A stretch of 55,979 nt of DNA from JBGTBQ01 sp041749275 (GTDB lineage Bacteria > Acidobacteriota > Blastocatellia > Pyrinomonadales > Pyrinomonadaceae), in NCBI GenBank assembly GCA_041749275.1, contig JBGTBQ010000128.1, forward strand, positions 1 through 55,979, written 5' to 3'. Shown piece after piece: positions 41,510 to 50,784 of this stretch; positions within the stretch are counted from its first letter, which is position 1; the number at the start of each line of letters is the position of its first letter. Made by a program: the position numbers and the translations under genes. The notes beneath the pieces were generated by a model. The model had not been told where the DNA came from and did not search any database. It worked only from the letters and a program-made list of their open reading frames with translations.

Positions 41510-42433
41510 TTAGAATTCCAAGATTGCCCCGCACTCGCCGAACGCCGCTCGGTAATCGGCGCGCGAGAGCGTGTGGCACGGGGAAACATGCCATCCCGCC
41601 TCCGCGTTCAGCGCGCGCAAGGCACGCCTCACTTCCCTCTCGCTGTCAAAAACTCCGAATACGCTTGATCCGCTGCCCGAAAGCATCGCCCATCGCGCGC
41701 CCACTTCAAGGAGCGCGTCTTTCACGCGCCCAATTTCGGGGTAGAGACTGAAGACCACGGCCTCGAAATCGTTGTGCTTCACCCCGCCACGGTGAGAGTC
41801 CGAAAAATCGCCCCCCGCGTGAGAAATAGGCAGCATAGCGGCGGCTTTAACCTTTGTCAAGGCAGGGGCGTTGAGGGCTTTATATGCCACGGCGGTTGAG
41901 ACTTTGACTGCCGGCGTGACGACGACTAACTCACTCCTCGGCGCATCTTCCAACGCGGTGATGTCCGTGCCCGTGCCCGTGCCTGAAGCGGTTCCGCCTG
42001 TGAAAAAGAAGGGCACGTCGGCTCCGAGGCGCGCGCCAATTTCGGCGGCCTCGCGCCTTTTGATCGTTAAATCCCAAAGCCGCGACAGCCCCAACAGCGC
42101 GACTGCCGCGTCGGAAGAGCCGCCGCCGAGACCGCCGCCGGCAGGAATCCTTTTTTCCAGCGTCACGCGCCCCCCCTGCCGGACGTTGAAGCGCTCCCGG
42201 AGCGCCGAAGCGGCGCGATGCACAAGGTTGGTCTCATCCGCCGGGATGTCGAGCGCGGAGCAAACGAGTTCAAAGCGTGAGTCGGAAAGTGGCTCGAAGG
42301 TGAGGCGGTCCTGAAGCGTGATGGTCTGGAAGATCGTGCTGATCTCGTGATAACCGTCGGCGCGCCGACCGAGGACACGCAGAGTCAGATTGATCTTGGC
42401 GAAGGCCGGGAGAGTAAATTTTCTGTCCGTCAC
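41510..42433 (-). CDS. ispE: 4-diphosphocytidyl-2-C-methyl-D-erythritol kinase
   Basis: 307 aa GHMP kinase of the MEP pathway. PAFAKINLTLRVLGRRADGYHEI at the N terminus, the ATP loop RIPAGGGLGGGSSDAAVALLGL (near 90-110), GADVPFFFTGG and WAMLSGSGSSVFGVF (third motif). Links with ispD and ispF elsewhere in the window. Confidence 0.95.
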   Translation of the reverse strand: MTDRKFTLPAFAKINLTLRVLGRRADGYHEISTIFQTITLQDRLTFEPLSDSRFELVCSALDIPADETNLVHRAASALRERFNVRQGGRVTLEKRIPAGGGLGGGSSDAAVALLGLSRLWDLTIKRREAAEIGARLGADVPFFFTGGTASGTGTGTDITALEDAPRSELVVVTPAVKVSTAVAYKALNAPALTKVKAAAMLPISHAGGDFSDSHRGGVKHNDFEAVVFSLYPEIGRVKDALLEVGARWAMLSGSGSSVFGVFDSEREVRRALRALNAEAGWHVSPCHTLSRADYRAAFGECGAILEF

Positions 42434-42503
42434 GTGCGAGCGGCTGGCCCCTTCTCAATTGAAAGCGCCAGCCGCCGTGGTATCTGAAGAATCGCGGACG
42501 AGT

Positions 42504-43166
42504 CTAGCGCGTCATAAAAACCTGTGTGAAAAAGATTCGACCGTCGGCGGACTTCGCGATCCCGATCCCGGCATGGGTGAACTGCCGGTTCAGGATGTTG
42601 TCGCGGTGCTTGTCCGAGATCATCCAGCGTTCGACCGCGAAGGCCGTCGGGTCATCGTAGCCCTGATTATACGCGATGTTCTCTCCGAGCGCCTTCCATC
42701 CGCTGACGCCAAGCACCGAAGCGCGTCCCGTCAGGTCAAGCCCGTCCCTGTCAACGTGATTGAAGAAGCCCGCGCGCGCCATGTTCTCCGAGTGGTAGCG
42801 CGCCATGCGTGTCATTTCACTATCCCAAACGAGTTGGCCGCGACCATGCGTTTGCCGCTCGGCGTTGACCAGTTCAAAAGCACGCCTCTCATCACTTGTG
42901 ACCGCGACAGTGGCTGCTCTTTTCGGATTGGCCGCGACAGTCGGATCAGGGGTCGAAACACGCGCCAGCAGACGTGCACGGGTCTGCGAGGCGACTTCCT
43001 GCTTCGAGGTCGAAAGGAGGCGCGCGACGGGTCTTGCAGGGGGCGTCTTAGGCGTACCGTTGGCAAGCGCCGGAATGTTTGTCAGGCTGACAAAAACGAC
43101 AAGTGAAAGAGCTTTGCAAACTCTCTTGGGTAGCGCGCACTGTAGAATCTGCTTGTTAATCCTCAC
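42504..43166 (-). CDS. secreted CAP/SCP (PR1-like) domain protein
   Basis: 220 aa. Signal peptide (ALSLVVFVSLTNIPALA), a low-complexity spacer, and a C-terminal CAP domain (about 93-220): AFELVNAERQTHGRGQLVWDSEMTRMARYHSENMA, FFNHVDRDG, GENIAYNQGYDDPTAFAVERWMISDKHRDNILNRQFTHAGIGIA. His/Glu cavity residues (NHVD, GENI, HRDNIL) are present. Extracellular role unknown. Strong promoter at 43266-43294. Confidence 0.9.
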   Translation of the reverse strand: MRINKQILQCALPKRVCKALSLVVFVSLTNIPALANGTPKTPPARPVARLLSTSKQEVASQTRARLLARVSTPDPTVAANPKRAATVAVTSDERRAFELVNAERQTHGRGQLVWDSEMTRMARYHSENMARAGFFNHVDRDGLDLTGRASVLGVSGWKALGENIAYNQGYDDPTAFAVERWMISDKHRDNILNRQFTHAGIGIAKSADGRIFFTQVFMTR

Positions 43167-43265
43167 TGGGGGAACATCCCTCCAAATCTTAAAAACTTTT
43201 TGAGGAGACCTCTCGAATCAGACCAACCGGTTAGACCATCGAGGCAAACGGCCAAACTGTTGGCA

Positions 43266-43294
43266 ATTGTAAAACTCCGTTGGCCGAACGTCAA
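43266..43294 (-). promoter_or_regulatory. sigma70 promoter for the CAP protein gene
   Basis: On the minus strand TTGACG (43294-43289) and TACAAT (43271-43266) with 17-bp spacing; predicted start near 43259 gives a leader of about 90 nt. Confidence 0.75.
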
Positions 43295-43388
43295 TTCTTA
43301 TTTTCGACGACCAGTCGGACGTTTGCCCGGCTAGACTTCTAAACTACTGTAAAGCAATTGTTTAAGGCGTGGTACGAGAGGAGAAACT

Positions 43389-43432
43389 AGCCACACTTTA
43401 GGGAGTTGATTGTTTTAACAGTGTGGCTTTTT
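43389..43432. terminator. terminator-like hairpin beyond the TPR gene
   Basis: 9-bp arms AGCCACACT (43389-43397) and AGTGTGGCT (43420-43428) with a T5 run on the plus side. It lies about 65 bp after the minus-strand TPR gene stop and upstream of the CAP gene promoter. Confidence 0.5.
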
Positions 43433-43491
43433 CACCCACTCATCGTGAAGGCGGGCACACTTTAACCTTGACGGCCTTTCGCTGGCAACCG

Positions 43492-45525
43492 TTATTTTAT
43501 GTTCTCGCCGTTTAATTTGGCTTTAATCCGGCTCGTGTCGGCGGGTTCGACGGAAAGGGTGATAGCTCTTTGCCAAGCGGCGCGCGCCGGCTCATTTTTG
43601 CCAAGTCGTTGTAGCAGATCGCCTAAATGCTCCTGAATCGTCGCTGAAGATGGATTGCGTCGCGCTGCTTCCTTCAGATAACGCTCGGACTCCGGGAGTC
43701 TACCGAGTTTGAAAAAGACCCATCCCAAGCTGTCCAGAAAAGAGGGATTCGTGGGTTGAGCGCGAACCGCCCGCTGAATCATTTCGAGGGCTTCCGGCAG
43801 GCGTTCGTTTCGTTCCGTAAGGAAATAGCCGAGATTGTTGAGCGCGGTCGCGTTATTGGCATCTTTAGCGAGGATGCCGCGTAAAGTTGCCTCCGCCCCC
43901 TTCCCGTCTCCCGCGCGTTCCTGCGCGGATGAAAGTAGAAGCAGCGCGTTCGTGTTCTGTTCAGGCTCTTCAGGGGGCGCAAGCGCAAGGGCTTTGCGCG
44001 CCGCCTCCACGGCCTCGCTCCCACGGCCCGCGTTCATCAGGAGGCTGGCGATGATGCTGTATTCTTCGAAATCGCTGGGGACGCCCTTCAAGCGCCCGCG
44101 CAATAATTGAAGGCCGTCGTCAACGCGGCCAAGCTCCGCCAGCGTAATCGCTTCGAGGCGCAGCAGACGCGCCTCCTCCGGGTGTCTCGTTCTCGCGGCG
44201 CGAACCGAGGTCAGCGCCGCGTCGCGCTTCCCCAAAGAACGGAGGAGACTGACGACCAGAGCGTCAGTGCCCGAATCTTCACCGAGCAGGACGCGCAGAC
44301 GCTCAATTGTCATCAACGCTTTGTCGTCCTGCCCCGCCAGTTGTTGAATACCGACGACACTTCGCAGAACCGCGGACGCGAATTGTTTATCCCTCTCCAA
44401 CGAGAGCGGAGCGACGCCGATCTTACGCTCCTTCAACAAATCTTCGTAGCTTTCGATAGCTTCATCGAAGCGCGCCGCATCGGCGAGAGTTTCGGCAAGT
44501 TGCACTCGGAGGTTGAACTGCTCCCGAACGTTGCCCGATTGCGCGGAGATGCCGGCACGCAATACGTTGACGGCCTCGTCGAAGCGACCGGCGCGGGCCT
44601 CCGCGCGGGCGAGCACACCGATGGCAACGACATTCTTCGGCCCCTGCGCGACGATGGCGCGAAGCTCGTTGATGATACTTTGGTCAACCGTCTCAGAAGT
44701 TTCGAGCGCCTCGCCAAGCATTGTGAGGTAGGTCGGATTTCCGGGTTCAATGGACATGGCGCGGCGGAGAGGGGCAATCGCTTCGTCGGCGCGACCCGCG
44801 CGCAGGAGCAGTTCGGCAAGCCGCGCGTTCGCCGCGTCGGGCGTCAACTCGCGCCCTTTCGTTACGATCTGGAAGAAGCGGCCTTCGATGGAGGCGGGCA
44901 GCGTGGCCCATTTAGCCATCGCCTCGATAGCCTCCTTTTCATTACCCCCGATTAAATAAAATTCGCCGAGCAGCGCCCACGCCTCCGGGTCGTTCGGGCG
45001 GACGCGAATCACCTCGCGCAACGCGGTCACAGCCTTGCCGGCGAAGACCACATCCGGTTTCCCATCGGAGAGATTGCTTTTGATGGCGTAGATACGCGAG
45101 AGGACGCGGAGCGCCCCGAAGTTATCCTTATCAATGCGGGTCGCGGTCTCAGCCTCGCGTTCGGCTTGCGCCATGTCGTCGAGGAAGAAGAAGGCGATCT
45201 CAGCGAGCGCGGTGTGAGCTTCGGCGAGCGAAGGGTCGAGTTCCGCCGCCTGTCGGAAAGCTGCCTGCGCCTTCTGCAACGAGTCCACGGAGAGCGAGCC
45301 GGTGCGCGCCGTCGCGTAATGGCGCTGCCCTTCGAGTAGTCTGGCATAAGCCTGCGCGCGGCGCTCGCGTGCTGTTTGAGCGGGCGGGGTCTGAGTCGCG
45401 GCGGGCTTCGCTTGATTTTGTGGCTGTGCCGCCGTGTGTGTAGCCATCACAACAAACAGGATGGCCGACGAAACGAGACAGGATGCGGCTCTCGGCGAAA
45501 GGTCAAAGTGGAGGGTGAACTTCAA
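43492..45525 (-). CDS. exported tetratricopeptide repeat protein
   Basis: 677 aa from TTG 45525 (AAAGGA 8 nt upstream), overlapping the stop of the upstream gene (TTGA); further upstream codons are shadow. Signal peptide (ASCLVSSAILFVVMATHTAAQ). Then many TPR units: for example LDPSLAEAHTALAEIAFFFLDDMAQA, VRPNDPEAWALLGEFYLIGGNEKEA, DANNATALNNLGYFLTERNERLPEA and AQPTNPSFLDSLGWVFFKLGRLPES. Probably a periplasmic or outer-membrane scaffold; partners unknown. Confidence 0.9.
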   Translation of the reverse strand: MKFTLHFDLSPRAASCLVSSAILFVVMATHTAAQPQNQAKPAATQTPPAQTARERRAQAYARLLEGQRHYATARTGSLSVDSLQKAQAAFRQAAELDPSLAEAHTALAEIAFFFLDDMAQAEREAETATRIDKDNFGALRVLSRIYAIKSNLSDGKPDVVFAGKAVTALREVIRVRPNDPEAWALLGEFYLIGGNEKEAIEAMAKWATLPASIEGRFFQIVTKGRELTPDAANARLAELLLRAGRADEAIAPLRRAMSIEPGNPTYLTMLGEALETSETVDQSIINELRAIVAQGPKNVVAIGVLARAEARAGRFDEAVNVLRAGISAQSGNVREQFNLRVQLAETLADAARFDEAIESYEDLLKERKIGVAPLSLERDKQFASAVLRSVVGIQQLAGQDDKALMTIERLRVLLGEDSGTDALVVSLLRSLGKRDAALTSVRAARTRHPEEARLLRLEAITLAELGRVDDGLQLLRGRLKGVPSDFEEYSIIASLLMNAGRGSEAVEAARKALALAPPEEPEQNTNALLLLSSAQERAGDGKGAEATLRGILAKDANNATALNNLGYFLTERNERLPEALEMIQRAVRAQPTNPSFLDSLGWVFFKLGRLPESERYLKEAARRNPSSATIQEHLGDLLQRLGKNEPARAAWQRAITLSVEPADTSRIKAKLNGENIK

Positions 45526-46037
45526 GCGATAGTTCCTTTCGCATCCGACGCATCTTCGGGGCGGATCTGTTCGGTCAACCTCAACACATTCCGCCACGCG
45601 GCACGTCGCGGGTAAGCGTAGAGCAAGACGGCAATCGCGATGGCGCCGAGCCAGACCATATCCGTCCACTCACCCGTCGAGCGACTAACGACGTATCCCA
45701 TGATGGTGATGGCGGCGGCTAGAAGGGCGACGTAAACAGTCGTTTTTTGCAGAGTTTCTAACAGCGCGGACGCGCCCCGCACCGAGGCGATGTCCTTCAA
45801 ACGCATGGTTGAGAACATTGTCCGCCGCAACACGACGGCGCCTAGTCCGAAGACCACGATGGCGATCCGCAAAGCGCCCTCGATGGTGGGATTGCGGCTG
45901 AGGGACATCTCAAACAGGTCGGCGTATGCGAGCAGTATGAGGAGAATCGTCAGTGCGAAGACGCAGGCAATGACGATAACCGCCGCGCGGTGGCGACGAG
46001 TCAACTCGTCCTGTAAGGTCTCAACGGTTTGTACCAC
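45522..46037 (-). CDS. four-helix membrane protein
   Basis: 171 aa. Four hydrophobic segments: AAVIVIACVFALTILLILLAYA, IEGALRIAIVVFGLGAVVL, TTVYVALLAAAITIMGYVV, WLGAIAIAVLLYAYP. Family not recognised. Translationally coupled to the TPR gene by TTGA overlap, so the two likely act together. 46038-46309 holds no clear gene. Confidence 0.72.
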   Translation of the reverse strand: MVQTVETLQDELTRRHRAAVIVIACVFALTILLILLAYADLFEMSLSRNPTIEGALRIAIVVFGLGAVVLRRTMFSTMRLKDIASVRGASALLETLQKTTVYVALLAAAITIMGYVVSRSTGEWTDMVWLGAIAIAVLLYAYPRRAAWRNVLRLTEQIRPEDASDAKGTIA

Positions 46038-46309
46038 ACTGCATCCTTACTATTTATGCGCTGTGCGCGAATCATCAACCGACCGGCCAGTGGGAGTTGC
46101 GGAAAAGTTTAACACCCGGCATCACCCGCCGCGCACACAACGCAGGTACGAACAAGTCTGTGAACATCCAATCCGACGTAGTACTTTCGCATAGGGCTCT
46201 CCTTATCAGTGGAAAACTTAGAGTCGGAACAACTCCAAGCTACCACTTGAGGGGCGCCCTTTCATATATCAGTTATGCCGCCCGTAACCTGTAGGCACTC
46301 GTGAGCGAA

Positions 46310-46897
46310 CTATCTTTGCGGGTCCCAAATACCAAGTACCTCTGAATCAACTTTCTTCCTGATTTCCGCCATCCTCTTGATAAACTCAGGATTGTCAGGC
46401 TTCATCGTCTTGAAAAGCTCTACCCTGTCCTGGAGGAATTGCTCAAATCCGCCCGGCGTGTTCATCTGCAAAACTCTGACCGGGACTTTCCCGAAATTCC
46501 CTTGTGCGTGCGGCGTCCCTCGCGGAATCAGGATGTACGAACCGGCAGGCAGTTCATAAGTCTTGTCGGCAACTTTGGCGGTCAACACTCCTTCCAACAC
46601 ATAATAGGCTTGGTCGGAATGATTGTGCCGATGCCACGCCGTTTTGCTTCCGGGCGGTTCCGTTTCTTCGAGAAATGACCACGCCCCATTGGTATCCTCA
46701 CTGGAAACCAAAAACCTTACCGTTCCGCCGTCAAAGGCAAGGAAAGCGGGTTCGCCAGACTTGAATACAACTAAATTACGTTTGTTTTTACCTGGTTCGG
46801 TCTGAGTCTGTTCCGGCCTTGTTTGAATTTCTGACATTCGCTCGAAGCTGAAGAATAGCGTGGTGACGATTAGCACAAACAAGAGCATGTTCTTCAT
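46310..46897 (-). CDS. exported cupin domain protein
   Basis: 195 aa. N-terminal hydrophobic helix (MLLFVLIVTTLFFSF) then a single cupin barrel: AWHRHNHSDQAYYVLEGVLTAKV (HxH...E metal set near 90-104) and IPRGTPHAQGNFG. Lies at the distal end of the cassette array after an attC, but no attC was found on its own 3' side, so it may be the last truncated cassette or the flanking chromosome. Confidence 0.8.
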   Translation of the reverse strand: MKNMLLFVLIVTTLFFSFERMSEIQTRPEQTQTEPGKNKRNLVVFKSGEPAFLAFDGGTVRFLVSSEDTNGAWSFLEETEPPGSKTAWHRHNHSDQAYYVLEGVLTAKVADKTYELPAGSYILIPRGTPHAQGNFGKVPVRVLQMNTPGGFEQFLQDRVELFKTMKPDNPEFIKRMAEIRKKVDSEVLGIWDPQR

Positions 46898-46952
46898 AAA
46901 CGTATCTCCCTAAACGAAATTTCTGAGACCTAACACACCACACGGCGAAGCG

Positions 46953-47060
46953 GTATAACGCTTGGCTTCAGCGGCGCGGCGCGAATCCACGCACGCTACG
47001 TCGCAGGAAATATCATGAAAAAGATGCTATCGCCGCGTCCGCTGCAAGCCATTGTTCGGC
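46953..47060 (-). repeat. attC site
   Basis: 108 bp; R'' GCCGAAC (47060-47054), R' GTTATAC (46959-46953, weak). Internal halves contain GCAGCGGACGCGGCGATAGC and its partner. Confidence 0.82.
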
Positions 47061-47075
47061 GGTGACGATAGCAAG

Positions 47076-47408
47076 TCAGACCGAATGATAAACCTGAGTC
47101 ACTGCAATCAAAACGGATTCTTCGGCGAGAGCTTCTGATGAAACTTCTCGCAGCTCACCGGCGTAGCGGGCAATGTGGTCGAATTTGGTCGATAACGCCA
47201 ATGGCAAATCCGCGTAGATCAAGTTGATGCGATCAGGAATTTTGGCACCGGTCTTCGACAGGTAACTGCCTTCTAAATCGGTGACTACTGTGCAACCGCC
47301 GAATGCGTAGGTGAATTCCTCTTCGAAAGAGCGGAGTAGGTTACGGTAAGCCTCTGCCGGTAGATCCGGAATATAGACTTCAACTCTTACCCGTTCGAGC
47401 AGTGGCAA
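47076..47408 (-). CDS. cassette-encoded hypothetical protein (second of a coupled pair)
   Basis: 110 aa. Alpha/beta protein, not recognised: VRVEVYIPDLPAEAYRNLLRSFEEEFTYAFGGCTVV, DRINLIYADLPL, ESVLIAVTQVYHSV. The start lies inside the preceding 48-aa gene (29-nt overlap, different frame). The pair shares one cassette. Two-gene layout suggests a toxin-antitoxin-like or partner system, unproven. Confidence 0.7.
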   Translation of the reverse strand: MPLLERVRVEVYIPDLPAEAYRNLLRSFEEEFTYAFGGCTVVTDLEGSYLSKTGAKIPDRINLIYADLPLALSTKFDHIARYAGELREVSSEALAEESVLIAVTQVYHSV

Positions 47409-47526
47409 GGAACCGCTCCTTCCTTTTTGAAAACTCTTTCATACGCTTCAGGGCTTCTTTCTCAGATACGGCCACACGAGGAGGGCGCTGGACTTTGATT
47501 TCTTTGCTGGCTTTAAGCTTCTTCAT
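47380..47526 (-). CDS. small basic protein, first gene of coupled pair
   Basis: 48 aa: begins MKKLKASKEIKVQRPPRV, then an amphipathic basic helix (SEKEALKRMKEFSKRKERF). Highly charged; no family assigned. Overlaps the 110-aa gene downstream by 29 nt. Size and order resemble an antitoxin or chaperone partner. Confidence 0.6.
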   Translation of the reverse strand: MKKLKASKEIKVQRPPRVAVSEKEALKRMKEFSKRKERFLATARTGKS

Positions 47527-47566
47527 GAACCTATTTTCCTACACCTCGAGAATATGTCAACTAGCC

Positions 47567-47675
47567 GCCGAACGCCGGCCTTCAGCTGCGGCGCGCGATC
47601 AGCATTCAAGCAGCGCAGGAAAAGGTTACTTGAGAAGCATGCCATCGCGCCGTCAGCTGCAAGGCTTTGTTGGGC
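47567..47675 (-). repeat. attC site
   Basis: 109 bp; R'' GCCCAAC (47675-47669, perfect), R' GTTCGGC (47573-47567). Long type, closely similar to the lone site at 33645. Confidence 0.9.
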
Positions 47676-47683
47676 GCGGCGTG

Positions 47684-48190
47684 TCATGTTGACAACCAAG
47701 TGGCGCCGAAATCCGTCGTGGCCAAGCGGTATTCGACCCAATCCGTTCCGACACGTCGCACGCCTCTAAGATTGCCGACACCTGCGACTGAGAGATTGAC
47801 ATCTTGAATGCTTGCGCAGCCATCCCATCCGCAATCAAAGTGCTTAGATGTATTGAAGACGGCCCAGTTGTTTCCGCCATCCTTCGTAACGGCGACTTGG
47901 TCGACGAGGAACAAATAACCGACCTGCGCATTTAGGATTCGCACATTTTCAACGGGCATCGCCCCAGTAGCGTCACGCCAAACGCGCATGATTCGCTTCC
48001 AGCGTCCCTTTTCCTTTTCGTGTGCTTCGAAGAAGTAATAATCATTCCCAAGGGAATATTTTAAGACAATACGAACCTTGATCGGGCCGGGAGATTCCCA
48101 AGTCTCATCGGCTTTCTCCATTTCCACGCAGCTGGCGCAGCTGAGCAGTAACAGAAACATCAACGGCAGAATGTGAGTACGTTTATCCAT
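47684..48190 (-). CDS. cassette-encoded putative lipoprotein
   Basis: 168 aa. Signal with LPLMFLLLLSCASC (lipobox-like Cys at 18-21). The mature part is rich in Trp/Asp strands (GRWKRIMRVWRDATG, VAVTKDGGNNWAVF, TTDFGATWLST), the pattern of BNR/YCF48-type beta-propeller blades (KDGGNNW). Function unknown. It lies 12 bp past the 3' end of the group II intron. Confidence 0.7.
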   Translation of the reverse strand: MDKRTHILPLMFLLLLSCASCVEMEKADETWESPGPIKVRIVLKYSLGNDYYFFEAHEKEKGRWKRIMRVWRDATGAMPVENVRILNAQVGYLFLVDQVAVTKDGGNNWAVFNTSKHFDCGWDGCASIQDVNLSVAGVGNLRGVRRVGTDWVEYRLATTDFGATWLST

Positions 48191-48202
48191 GGAGATAGCG
48201 CC

Positions 48203-50011
48203 ATCGCCGTAGGACTACCGGTTACCCGATAGCCCCGGCACGGATCCCGGCGTGCGGTTTTCTCGCACCGGGCTCTTCAGGAATACTCGCGTCCGCATCG
48301 GGCTTCAAGCCCGCGAAGCACTTGGCAGCGGATTGACTCGCCGCCCGACGCCAGCACTGGTCTGTACTCGTGGCTTAGCTGTGATGCGAGGCGGTGGCAC
48401 CTGAAAGTGAGCTAACAGGTCTTTGAAGCCTTGCCAGTTGAAACTTCGGCGTTGGCTTCGTCTGTTCAGCCACTTCAACAGAATCTCCATTGCCCGACGG
48501 TGGAACTGCTGCAGCCCGACAGCATTCCCGTGCACTCCGTAGTAGTTGTAATACCCACGGAGCTTGCGGTTCAGTTGTGGGAAGAGCACCTTGAGTCAAA
48601 CATTGCGATTCTGCCTGCACCACTGGGTGAAGTTGGCGATCGAGTTACGGAGTTTCTTCCGCGACGTTCGACGCACGACGCGTAAAGTGCCGGCGCGGTC
48701 TTGGTCCCAGCGAAACTCGAACCCGAGAAAGTCGAACCTCGATGAACCTGGCTGATGGCTGCGACTGAAGTGCAGCACTCGCGTCTTGTCAGCAGCCAGT
48801 TGCAGTCCGAACTTTTCCAGGCGGACCTCAAGCAGAAGAAGGTCTTGGCATCCGCTTCATACTCGAAGGCGCAAACGAAATCATCCGCGTAGCGAATGAG
48901 ACACGCCTCGCCTTTCATATGAACCTTCACCACCTCTTGAAATCGTCAACTTGTCGACAGCCTCAAGCGCACCTTTCTTCGGACGATACCCATAGCTACA
49001 GCGCAGGAAATCCTGCTCGTAGATGGCTTCCAGTATCCGCGTGACCGCAAGCTGCAACAGCTTGTCTTCCACCACCGGGATCCCCAGCGGACGCAGGCGG
49101 CCATCCGGCCTGGGAAGGTAGTGACGACGGACCAATCGAGCGCGGTAGCCCTTCCTCTTCAGTCTCTCGATGAGGTTCCTGATGTTTTCAATCAGGTTCT
49201 CGCCGTACTGCTGGGCGGAAACGCGGTCGACGCCGTAGGCGGCGTTCTTGCGAATGTCGCTCCAGCATTCCAGCAAGAGGTTTTCATCAATGAGGCGGTA
49301 GAGGTTGAGGAACCGATAGTACTTTCGGTCTTTGGCCTTGTTGGCTATTGCCAGCAGAGAGGTTTGCATTGTTTAGTTCCGACCCTTCCTCGTCGGTCAA
49401 TGTTTCCTTTACCGACTTACGTACTCCTGTCAGCCCCTTCCCCGTGTAAGCGGCTCTCCCGCTCTCAGAGTACTATGAGCTGATCTGACTCCCTGAAGGT
49501 CATGGGCCGCTCTTCGTTCGGTTGAGCCAGCCTACCGGTACTATCGAGTGGATGAGCTGCGCGAGTCGTTTAGGTTGCGGCCTACCATGTGTCTGGGTTT
49601 CCCCGTTCGTGGGCTCACTAGCCGTATGCCTTGCGACCGGCCATCACTCAACGTCAAATAGGACAGGAACCATCAGGGTCTCCCAAGTTCCTGGCACTTC
49701 TTTGCACGCATACCACGCTCTAAGGTGGACCCCGGCAGACCCTCGCGGACCTTACCATAGCGGTCCGTCTGTGTAGGCTTCTGCTGCGTTAAAAGCATGG
49801 CCGTCTGCATTAGCTCGTGACGAGGCTGTATCAAGCTTAAGGGAGTGCGGTCTCCCCTGCGGTCTGCGTGCTTCCCTGTGTACGCTTCAACTGACTTGTT
49901 CGGCTTTCGCCTCCTGAGTGGCAGTTGCAACACTCGATATGAGTGGTTGGTTAGACCCTACTCAGCAGGGACTCTCACCCTGCAAGAAGCGCCAAGCTTT
50001 GCTTGGCGCAC
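48203..50011 (-). mobile_element. group II intron (IIC-like) inserted in an attC R' box
   Basis: 1809 nt. 5' end GTGCGCC at 50011 with the conserved GGGTGAGAGTCCCTGC shortly after. Near the 3' end, domain V GAGCCCGGTGCG-AGAAA-ACCGCACGCCGGG and domain VI, ending ACGGCGAT at 48203. Joining the exons (GCGTTA + GGCGC) restores a perfect GTTAGGC R' site, which fixes both ends. The RT ORF is decayed. Confidence 0.85.
48305..49369 (-). pseudogene. group II intron reverse transcriptase, decayed
   Basis: N part 49369-48940: LLAIANKAKDRKYYRFLNLYRLIDENLLLECW, RRHYLPRPDGRLRPLGIPVVEDKLLQLAVTRILEAIYEQDF, YGYRPKKGALEAVDKLT. About 90 residues covering RT motifs 3-4 are missing at that point, then another frame gives EACLIRYADDFVCAF (catalytic YADD). 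A later frameshift, and a TGA after RQNRNV, precede LFPQLNRKLRGYYNYYGV (maturase region) and the terminal part. So: internal deletion, frameshifts and nonsense. Confidence 0.9.
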
Positions 50012-50095
50012 TAACGCTCGGCATCACCGGCGCGCCCTCAACTTCATCTTGAGGAAGCCGCTATGTTGCGCGTCCGCTGCATGCCGTGGTTAGGC
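50012..50095 (-). repeat. attC site interrupted by the intron
   Basis: R'' GCCTAAC (50095-50089, perfect, contains the PhyH stop TAA). R' is GTTA (50015-50012) continued across the intron as GGC at 48202-48200. Short type, about 87 bp after splicing. Confidence 0.88.
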
Positions 50096-50754
50096 GACGG
50101 CCATACGGATATTCTCACCTAGATTGAGCGAATCCGCATACTCAATATGCAACACCCTCCGCGGCGCATCCGAACGCGCCTTCGACGACGAGTGAATAAG
50201 CAAAGGCCGCATCACGAGCACTCCGCCGCGAGGAAGAAGACAGTCAACATGCTCCTGACTCCGCGAGACATAAAAGACCTCGTCATCAGTCAGCACGCCA
50301 GCCGCGTGAGAGCCTGGGATGATGCGTAACGGGCCATTTTCGCTTCCTGAGGCGTCGAGGTGAAGCCGAAGCGCGAGCACATGGGCTAACGCCCACGAGG
50401 GAGCGTGCGCGTAGAGGATGCCATCCTCTTTGACCACGGCCCCCATTCATTGGAATTATTGGACGACACGAGCGGCAAGGCCGTGTCTTGGTGCCACACG
50501 ACGAGCCAATTTGCTCGCACGGATTTATCAAAGAGCGTAGCGCGGAACGGAACGGCTCTTTCGCCAAGGGAGCGGCGTGCGATCTGAATCAACCGAAAGT
50601 CGGCCGCCACGGCCGCCACAACTGGGTTCGTCATTAGGTGGCGAGTCCCGGCGCGTCCGCGTGCTCTCACGTTTTGAGACAGAGCTTCGGTGAGTCCGTC
50701 GCACTCTGTCTGAGAGAGAACGTTGTCCTCAATCCAAAACCCTGCGTCAATCAT
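50090..50754 (-). pseudogene. phytanoyl-CoA dioxygenase (PhyH)-like, frameshifted
   Basis: Fe(II)/2-oxoglutarate oxygenase family. The first frame (50754-50410) runs FWIEDNVLSQTECDGL ... VVWHQDTALPL (metal HxD) and ends in the wrong frame after EWGPWS. A second frame (to 50090) supplies KEDGILYAHAPSWALAHVLALRLHLD, GPLRIIPGSHAAGVL, and MRPLLIHSSSKARSDAPRRVLHIEYA (distal His, Arg). A single-base loss near 50430 (GTGGTCAAAGAG) explains the break. Everything else is intact, so the event is recent or a sequence error. Confidence 0.85.
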
Positions 50755-50784
50755 CTTCAAGCTCAATGTGACAAGATTGCTTGC

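Noticed and set aside
43281..43300. GCCGAAC near 43284 as another attC
   Set aside because: No paired R' box or arms within 150 bp; the sequence is part of the CAP gene promoter.
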